Made by a program: the position numbers and the translations under genes. A stretch of 64,000 bases of DNA from Auanema rhodensis. Lineage: Eukaryota > Nematoda > Chromadorea > Rhabditida > Rhabditidae. The DNA lies in assembly GCA_964057225.1 (NCBI GenBank), contig OZ059894.1:2852001-2916000 (forward strand), read 5' to 3'. The first letter of the stretch is position 1; the number at the start of each line of letters is the position of its first letter. The notes beneath the pieces are model-generated. The model searched no databases. It was not told where the DNA came from and worked only from the letters and a program-made list of their open reading frames with translations. This document shows, in pieces, positions 56,434 to 64,000 of this stretch.

Positions 56434-57310
56434 ATGTAGTATAGTGCATTCGATGCGGACTTTCAAGCTGCGTCGATCTGTGTTATCAGATTTGCGCTAG
56501 CTTAAAAATGCACCGAGATATCAACTGATATAAGTTCACACTTATATCCTCGATTTTCACCCTGAAGAATTAATTTTTTCGATGAATAACATTGTCCATC
56601 GTCTTTGCCTTGAAAAAAGGAATCTAAAAACATCTACTTTTCGCTAAATTATTCTGAAATTTTTCGAAAAAATTTTTGTCAAAATGTTTTTGGAAGCAAT
56701 GTTGAGTGTACATGGAAACTCAACATACACTAATGCATCATTTTTCAAACGATCATAACTAATTTTTGTATTAAGCGTTTTTCAATGTAGTATAGTGCAT
56801 TCGATGCGGACTTTCAAGCTGCGTCGATCTGTGTTATCAGATTTGCGCTAGCTTAAAAATGCACCGAGATATCAACTGATATAAGTTCACACTTATATCC
56901 TCGATTTTCACCCTGAAGAATTAATTTTTTCGATGAATAACATTGTCCATCGTCTTTGCCTTGAAAAAAGGAATCTAAAAACATCTACTTTTCGCTAAAT
57001 TATTCTGAAATTTTTCGAAAAAATTTTTGTCAAAATGTTTTTGGAAGCAATGTTGAGTGTACATGGAAACTCAACATACACTAATGCATCATTTTTCAAA
57101 CGATCATAACTAATTTTCGTATTAAGCGTTTTTCAATGTAGTATAGTGCATTCGATGCGGATTTTTAAGCTGCGTCGAGCTGTGTTATCAGATTTGCGCT
57201 AGCTTAAAAATGCACCGAGATATCAACTGATATAAGTTCACACTTATATCCTCGATTTTCACCCTGAAGAATTAGTTTTTTCGTTGAATAACATTGTCCA
57301 TCGTCTTTGC

Positions 57311-57321
57311 CTTGAAAAAGG
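57311..57321. other. 1-bp deletion in A-run, unit 164
   Basis: Five A residues are present instead of six between ttg and gg, so the unit is 350 bp (57212-57561). Slippage in a homopolymer is the simple cause. Confidence 0.93.
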
Positions 57322-58012
57322 AATCTAAAAACATCTACTTTTCGCTAAATTATTTTGAAATTTTTCGAAAAAATTTTTGTCAAAATGTTTTTGGAAGCAA
57401 TGTTGAGTGTACATGGAAACTCAACATACACTAATGCATCATTTTTCAAACGATCATAACTAATTTTTGTATTAAGCGTTTCTCAATGTAGTATAGTGCA
57501 TTCGATGCGGACTTTCAAGCTGCGTCGATCTGTGTTATCAGATTTGCGCTAGCTTAAAAATGCACCGAGATATCAACTGATATAAGTTCACACTTATATC
57601 CTCGATTTTCACCCTGAAGAATTAATTTTTTCGATGAATAACATTGTCCATCGTCTTTGCCTTGAAAAAAGGAATCTAAAAACATCTACTTTTCGCTAAA
57701 TTATTCTGAAATTTTTCGAAAAAATTTTTGTCAAAATGTTTTTGGAAGCAATGTTGAGTGTACATGGAAACTCAACATACACTAATGCATCATTTTTCAA
57801 ACGATCATAACTAATTTTCGTATTAAGCGTTTTTCAATGTAGTATAGTGCATTCGATGCGGATTTTTAAGCTGCGTCGAGCTGTGTTATCAGATTTGCGC
57901 TAGCTTAAAAATGCACCGAGATATCAACTGATATAAGTTCACACTTATATCCTCGATTTTCACCCTGAAGAATTAGTTTTTTCGTTGAATAACATTGTCC
58001 ATCGTCTTTGCC

Positions 58013-58022
58013 TTGAAAAAGG
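58013..58022. other. 1-bp deletion in A-run, unit 166
   Basis: The same five-A run occurs as in unit 164, two monomers earlier, making this unit 350 bp (57913-58262). Shared descent is more likely than a second identical slip, because the neighbouring P units also match. Confidence 0.93.
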
Positions 58023-58262
58023 AATCTAAAAACATCTACTTTTCGCTAAATTATTTTGAAATTTTTCGAAAAAATTTTTGTCAAAATGTTTTTGGAAGCA
58101 ATGTTGAGTGTACATGGAAACTCAACATACACTAATGCATCATTTTTCAAACGATCATAACTAATTTTTGTATTAAGCGTTTTTCAATGTAGTATAGTGC
58201 ATTCGATGCGGATTTTTAAGCTGCGTCGATCTGTGTTATCAGATTTGCGCTAGCTTAAAAAT

Positions 58263-59315
58263 GCACCGAGATATCAACTGATATAAGTTCACACTTATAT
58301 CCTCGATTTTCACCCTGAAGAATTAATTTTTTCGTTGAATAACATTGTCCATCGTCTTTGCCTTGAAAAAAGGAATCTAAAAACATCTACTTTTCGCTAA
58401 ATTATTTTGAAATTTTTCGAAAAAATTTTTGTCAAAATGTTTTTGGAAGCAATGTTGAGTGTACATGGAAACTCAACATACACTAATGCATCATTTTTCA
58501 AACGATCATAACTAATTTTTGTATTAAGCGTTTTTCAATGTAGTATAGTGCATTCGATGCGGATTTTTAAGCTGCGTCGATCTGTGTTATCAGATTTGCG
58601 CTAGCTTAAAAATGCACCGAGATATCAACTGATATAAGTTCACACTTATATCCTCGATTTTCACCCTGAAGAATTAATTTTTTCGTTGAATAACATTGTC
58701 CATCGTCTTTGCCTTGAAAAAAGGAATCTAAAAACATCTACTTTTCGCTAAATTATTTTGAAATTTTTCGAAAAAATTTTTGTCAAAATGTTTTTGGAAG
58801 CAATGTTGAGTGTACATGGAAACACAACATACACTAATGCATCATTTTTCAAACGATCATAACTAATTTTTGTATTAAGCGTTTTTCAATGTAGTATAGT
58901 GCATTCGATGCGGATTTTTAAGCTGCGTCGATCTGTGTTATCAGATTTGCGCTAGCTTAAAAATGCACCGAGATATCAACTGATATAAGTTCACACTTAT
59001 AACCTCGATTTTCACCCTGAAGAATTAATTTTTTCGTTGAATAACATTGTCCATCGTCTTTGCCTTGAAAAAAGGAATCTAAAAACATCTACTTTTCGCT
59101 AAATTATTTTGAAATTTTTCGAAAAAATTTTTGTCAAAATGTTTTTGGAAGCAATGTTGAGTGTACATGGAAACACAACATACACTAATGCATCATTTTT
59201 CAAACGATCATAACTAATTTTTGTATTAAGCGTTTTTCAATGTAGTATAGTGCATTCGATGCGGATTTTTAAGCTGCGTCGATCTGTGTTATCAGATTTG
59301 CGCTAGCTTAAAAAT
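58263..59315. repeat. Near-consensus monomers with 211A pair (units 167-169)
   Basis: Unit 167 is consensus-like. Units 168 and 169 share 211 T to A (aacacaac), which breaks one pair of inverted repeat 2 and is not seen in other units I checked. Unit 169 also has a private cttataacc at 32-40. The adjacency of the two 211A units marks a single-monomer duplication. Confidence 0.85.
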
Positions 59316-59340
59316 GCACCGAGATATCAACTGATATAAG

Positions 59341-59350
59341 TTCACGCCTT
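59341..59350. other. 1-bp insertion in unit 170
   Basis: The sequence ttcacgcctt replaces ttcacactt, giving a 352-bp unit (59316-59667), the only long one in the window. The change lies at the loop and right arm of inverted repeat 1. Confidence 0.93.
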
Positions 59351-62300
59351 ATATCCTCGATTTTCACCCTGAAGAATTAATTTTTTCGATGAATAACATT
59401 GTCCATCGTCTTTGCCGTGAAAAAAGGAATCTAAAAACATCTACTTTTCGCTAAATTATTTTGAAATTTTTCGAAAAAATTTTTGTCAAAATGTTTTTGG
59501 AAGCAATGTTGAGTGTACATGGAAACTCAACATACAGTAATGCATCATTTTTCAAACAATCATAACTAATTTTTGTATTAAGCGTTTTTCAATGTAGTAT
59601 AGTGCATTCGATGCGGATTTTTAAGCTGCGTCGAGCTGTGTTATCAGATTTGCGCTAGCTTAAAAATGCACCGAGATATCAACTGATATAAGTTCACACA
59701 TATATCCTCGATTTTCACCCTGAAGAATTAATTTTTTCGTTGAATAACATTGTCCATCGTCTTTGCCTTGAAAAAAGGAATCTAAAAACATCTACTTTTC
59801 GCTAAATTATTTTGAAATTTTTCGAAAAAATTTTTGTCAAAATGTTTTTGGAAGCAATGTTGAGTGTACATGGAAACTCAACATACACTAATGCATCATT
59901 TTTCAAACGATCATAACTAATTTTTGTATTAAGCGTTTTTCAATGTAGTATAGTGCATTCGATGCGGATTTTTAAGCTGCGTCGATCTGTGTTATCAGAT
60001 TTGCGCTAGCTTAAAAATGCACCGAGATATCAACTGATATAAGTTCACACTTATATCCTCGATTTTCACCCTGAAGAATTAATTTTTTCGTTGAATAACA
60101 TTGTCCATCGTCTTTGCCTTGAAAAAAGGAATCTAAAAACATCTACTTTTCGCTAAATTATTTTGAAATTTTTCGAAAAAATTTTTGTCAAAATGTTTTT
60201 GGAAGCAATGTTGAGTGTACATGGAAACTCAACATACACTAATGCATCATTTTTCAAACAATCATAACTAATTTTTGTATTAAGCGTTTTTCAATGTAGT
60301 ATAGTGCATTCGATGCGGATTTTTAAGCTGCGTCGATCTGTGTTATCCGATTTGCGCTAGCTGAAAAATGCACCGAGATATCAACTGATATAAGTTCACA
60401 CATATATCCTCGATTTTCACCCTGAAGAATTAATTTTTTCGTTGAATAACATTGTCCATCGTCTTTGCCTTGAAAGAAGGAATCTAAAAACATCTACTTT
60501 TCGCTAAATTATTTTGAAATTTTTTGAAAAAATTTTTGTCAAAATGTTTTTGGAAGCAATGTTGAGTGTACATGGAAACTCAACATACACTAATGCATCA
60601 TTTTTCAAACGATCATAACTAATTTCTGTATTAAGCGTTTTTCAATGTAGTATAGTGCATTCGATGCGGACTTTCAAGCTGCGTCGATCTGTGTTATCAG
60701 ATTTGCGCTAGCTTAAAAATGCACCGAGATATCAACTGATATAAGTTCACACTTATATCCTCGATTTTCACCCTGAAGAATTAATTTTTTCGATGAATAA
60801 CATTGTCCATCGTCTTTGCCTTGAAAAAAGGAATCTAAAAACATCTACTTTTCGCTAAATTATTTTGAAATTTTTCGAAAAAATTTTTGTCAAAATGTTT
60901 TTGGAAGCAATGTTGAGTGTACATGGAAACTCAACATACACTAATGCATCATTTTTCAAACGATCATAACTAATTTTTGTATTAAGCGTTTTTCATCGTA
61001 GTATAGTGCATTCGATGCGGATTTTTAAGCTGCGTCGATCTGTGTTATCCGATTTGCGCTAGCTGAAAAATGCACCGAGATATCAACTGATATAAGTTCA
61101 CACTTATATCCTCGATTTTCACCCTGAAGAATTAATTTTTTCGTTGAATAACATTGTCCATCGTCTTTGCCTTGAAAAAAGGAATCTAAAAACATCTACT
61201 TTTCGCTAAATTATTTTGAAATTTTTTGAAAAAATTTTTGTCAAAATGTTTTTGGAAGCAATGTTGAGTGTACATGGAAACTCAACATACACTAATGCAT
61301 CATTTTTCAAACGATCATAACTAATTTCTGTATTAAGCGTTTTTCAATGTAGTATAGTGCATTCGATGCGGACTTTCAAGCTGCGTCGATCTGTGTTATC
61401 AGATTTGCGCTAGCTTAAAAATGCACCGAGATATCAACTGATATAAGTTCACACTTATATCCTCGATTTTCACCCTGAAGAATTAATTTTTTCGATGAAT
61501 AACATTGTCCATCGTCTTTGCCTTGAAAAAAGGAATCTAAAAACATCTACTTTTCGCTAAATTATTTTGAAATTTTTCGAAAAAATTTTTGTCAAAATGT
61601 TTTTGGAAGCAATGTTGAGTGTACATGGAAACTCAACATACACTAATGCATCATTTTTCAAACGATCATAACTAATTTTTGTATTAAGCGTTTTTCATCG
61701 TAGTACAGTGCATTCGATGCGGATTTTTAAGCTGCGTCGATCTGTGTTATCCGATTTGCGCTAGCTGAAAAATGCACCGAGATATCAACTGATATAAGTT
61801 CACACTTATATCCTCGATTTTCACCCTGAAGAATTAATTTTTTCGTTGAATAACATTGTCCATCGTCTTTGCCTTGAAAAAAGGAATCTAAAAACATCTA
61901 CTTTTCGCTAAATTATTTTGAAATTTTTTGAAAAAATTTTTGTCAAAATGTTTTTGGAAGCAATGTTGAGTGTACATGGAAACTCAACATACACTAATGC
62001 ATCATTTTTCAAACGATCATAACTAATTTCTGTATTAAGCGTTTTTCAATGTAGTATAGTGCATTCGATGCGGACTTTCAAGCTGCGTCGATCTGTGTTA
62101 TCAGATTTGCGCTAGCTTAAAAATGCACCGAGATATCAACTGATATAAGTTCACACTTATATCCTCGATTTTCACCCTGAAGAATTAATTTTTTCGATGA
62201 ATAACATTGTCCATCGTCTTTGCCTTGAAAAAAGGAATCTAAAAACATCTACTTTTCGCTAAATTATTCTGAAATTTTTCGAAAAAATTTTTGTCAAAAT

Positions 62301-63640
62301 GTTTTTGGAAGCAATGTTGAGTGTACATGGAAACTCAACATACACTAATGCATCATTTTTCAAACGATCATAACTAATTTTCGTATTAAGCGTTTTTCAA
62401 TGTAGTATAGTGCATTCGATGCGGATTTTTAAGCTGCGTCGAGCTGTGTTATCAGATTTGCGCTAGCTTAAAAATGCACCGAGATATCAACTGATATAAG
62501 TTCACACTTATATCCTCGATTTTCACCCTGAAGAATTAGTTTTTTCGTTGAATAACATTGTCCATCGTCTTTGCCTTGAAAAAAGGAATCTAAAAACATC
62601 TACTTTTCGCTAAATTATTTTGAAATTTTTCGAAAAAATTTTTGTCAAAATGTTTTTGGAAGCAATGTTGAGTGTACATGGAAACTCAACATACACTAAT
62701 GCATCATTTTTCAAACGATCATAACTAATTTTTGTATTAAGCGTTTTTCAATGTAGTATAGTGCATTCGATGCGGATTTTTAAGCTGCGTCGATCTGTGT
62801 TATCAGATTTGCGCTAGCTTAAAAATGCACCGAGATATCAACTGATATAAGTTCACACTTATATCCTCGATTTTCACCCTGAAGAATTAATTTTTTCGTT
62901 GAATAACATTGTCCATCGTCTTTGCCTTGAAAAAAGGAATCTAAAAACATCTACTTTTCGCTAAATTATTTTGAAATTTTTCGAAAAAATTTTTGTCAAA
63001 ATGTTTTTGGAAGCAATGTTGAGTGTACATGGAAACTCAACATACACTAATGCATCATTTTTCAAACGATCATAACTAATTTTTGTATTAAGCGTTTTTC
63101 AATGTAGTATAGTGCATTCGATGCGGATTTTTAAGCTGCGTCGAGCTGTGTTATCAGATTTGCGCTAGCTTAAAAATGCACCGAGATATCAACTGATATA
63201 AGTTCACACATATATCCTCGATTTTCACCCTGAAGAATTAGTTTTTTCGTTGAATAACATTGTCCATCGTCTTTGCCTTGAAAAAAGGAATCTAAAAACA
63301 TCTACTTTTCGCTAAATTATTTTGAAATTTTTTGAAAAAATTTTTGTCAAAATGTTTTTGGAAGCAATGTTGAGTGTACATGGAAACTCAACATACACTA
63401 ATGCATCATTTTTCAAACGATCATAACTAATTTTTGTATTAAGCGTTTTTCAATGTAGTATAGTGCATTCGATGCGGATTTTTAAGCTGCGTCGAGCTGT
63501 GTTATCAGATTTGCGCTAGCTTAAAAATGCACCGAGATATCAACTGATATAAGTTCACACATATATCCTCGATTTTCACCCTGAAGAATTAATTTTTTCG
63601 TTGAATAACATTGTCCATCGTCTTTGCCTTGAAAGAAGGA

Positions 63641-63653
63641 ATCAAAAACCTCT
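63641..63653. other. 1-bp deletion and adjacent substitution in unit 182
   Basis: The sequence reads atcaaaaacctct where other units have atctaaaaacatct, losing one T and changing A to C. The unit is 350 bp (63529-63878). Confidence 0.92.
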
Positions 63654-63878
63654 ACTTTTCGCTAAATTATTTTGAAATTTTTCGAAAAAATTTTTGTCAA
63701 AATGTTTTTGGAAGCAATGTTGAGTGTACATGGAAACTCAACATACACTAATGCATCATTTTTCAAACGATCATAACTAATTTTTGTATTAAGCGTTTTT
63801 CAATGTAGTATAGTGCATTCGATGCGGATTTTTAAGCTGCGTCGAGCTGTGTTATCAAATTTGCGCTAGCTTAAAAAT

Positions 63879-64000
63879 GCACCGAGATATCAACTGATAT
63901 AAGTTCACACATATATCCTCGATTTTCACCCTGAAGAATTAATTTTTTCGTTGAATAACATTGTCCATCGTCTTTGCCTTGAAAAAAGGAATCTAAAAAC
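63879..64000. repeat. Partial monomer 183 at right edge
   Basis: The first 122 bp of another unit, with 33A like the two units before it, are cut by the window end. The array therefore continues to the right. Confidence 0.97.

Larger units (their letters stand above)
56510..58262. repeat. O/P dimers with shared 1-bp deletions (units 162-166)
   Basis: Unit 162 (O) has 73A, tattctg and the 302C/306C tail. Units 163 and 165 (P) have 73A, tattctg, attttcgt and 319G. Units 164 and 166 each have 64G and lack one A in the gaaaaaagg run. The pair 56861-57482 matches 57562-58182 at 701 bp offset. The pair of P and 64G units at 62125-62826 has the full A-run, so the deletion arose here before the dimer copied itself. 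Confidence 0.9.
59316..63878. repeat. Reshuffled D-J-L-M-N-P family (units 170-182)
   Basis: The order is a D unit with 221G and 242A, a 33A unit, J, L, M, N, M, N, P, a 64G unit, a 319G unit, then two 33A units. It resembles 54755-57561 but has a consensus-like tail in unit 171, an added J, and an M-N dimer present twice (60721-61422 and 61423-62124). Both M units have tttcatcgta, and the second also has gtacag. Unit 182 carries a 1-bp deletion plus acctctac and tcaaattt, more private changes than usual. Confidence 0.87.
1..64000. repeat. 351-bp tandem satellite array, 182 complete monomers plus a partial one
   Basis: The string gcaccgagat recurs at 1, 352, 703, 1054, 1405 and onward to 63879, always head to tail in the same orientation. 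Counting phase across the window gives 182 complete units. A hand count of a consensus-like unit gives 57 C and 53 G in 351 bp (31% G+C) and 13 CpGs. No unit is interrupted by foreign sequence, and there is no unique DNA between units. Differences between units are nearly all substitutions shared by many copies, as expected from concerted evolution by unequal exchange. Satellites of this length, about two nucleosomes, are usual for centromeric or pericentromeric heterochromatin; that location is inferred, not seen. The orientation relative to centromere or telomere is unknown. I do not recognise the family. Confidence 0.98.

Noticed and set aside
1-64000. CRISPR array or other repeat-spacer system
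   Set aside because: The 351-bp units abut directly, with no unique spacers, and are far longer than CRISPR repeats.
1-64000. Ribosomal intergenic spacer, telomere or subtelomere repeat
   Set aside because: No rRNA sequence and no runs of short telomeric motifs such as TTAGG are present.
1-64000. Transposable element insertion or inversion in the array
   Set aside because: Every unit is in the same orientation and phase, and I saw no target-site duplication or foreign sequence.

Overview
The whole window lies inside one uninterrupted satellite-DNA array. A 351-bp monomer, starting at base 1 with gcaccgagat, is repeated head to tail 182 times (1-63878), and the first 122 bp of a 183rd copy run off the right edge. 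Both window ends are inside the array, so its true length is unknown but exceeds 64 kb. I see no gene, RNA gene, transposon, unique spacer or strand switch. A consensus-like monomer is about 31% G+C by hand count and has stop codons in every frame. This is typical of centromeric or pericentromeric heterochromatin of a eukaryote. The 13 CpGs per monomer (about 1.5 times expectation) argue against a heavily methylated vertebrate or plant genome and fit an arthropod better, but I do not recognise the family and cannot name the species.

Monomer positions below use g of gcaccgagat as 1. Length is almost perfectly fixed: reading phase end to end requires only five small indels in 182 copies (-2 near 6354, -1 near 57316, -1 near 58018, +1 near 59346, -1 near 63643). 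Monomers differ mainly by shared diagnostic substitutions, so higher-order repeats (HORs) can be followed.

Layout: 1-3555 holds a 6-monomer HOR; 3160-14389 two copies of a 16-monomer HOR (5.6 kb each), each containing a nested 5-monomer duplication; 15443-20005 a 4/5-monomer HOR; 20006-24096 a mixed stretch; 24097-27057 a 5-monomer HOR; 27058-31237 near-consensus monomers with small local duplications; 31238-45277 an HOR family paced by 'D' monomers (73A plus 101G), including an 11-monomer (3,861-bp) duplication; 45278-59315 a second D-paced family including a 14-monomer (4,914-bp) duplication; 59316-63878 a reshuffled copy of that family.

Within the monomer, three inverted repeats stand out: 18-39 (9-bp arms), 190-217 (9-bp arms) and a 51-nt composite stem at 301-351 (11-bp outer arms). 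The first two dyads are 175 bp apart, half a monomer. In the third, the rare change 346 A to G is found only with 306 T to C, which keeps the pair. Nothing codes for protein; the genetic activity visible here is repeated unequal crossing-over and homogenisation.
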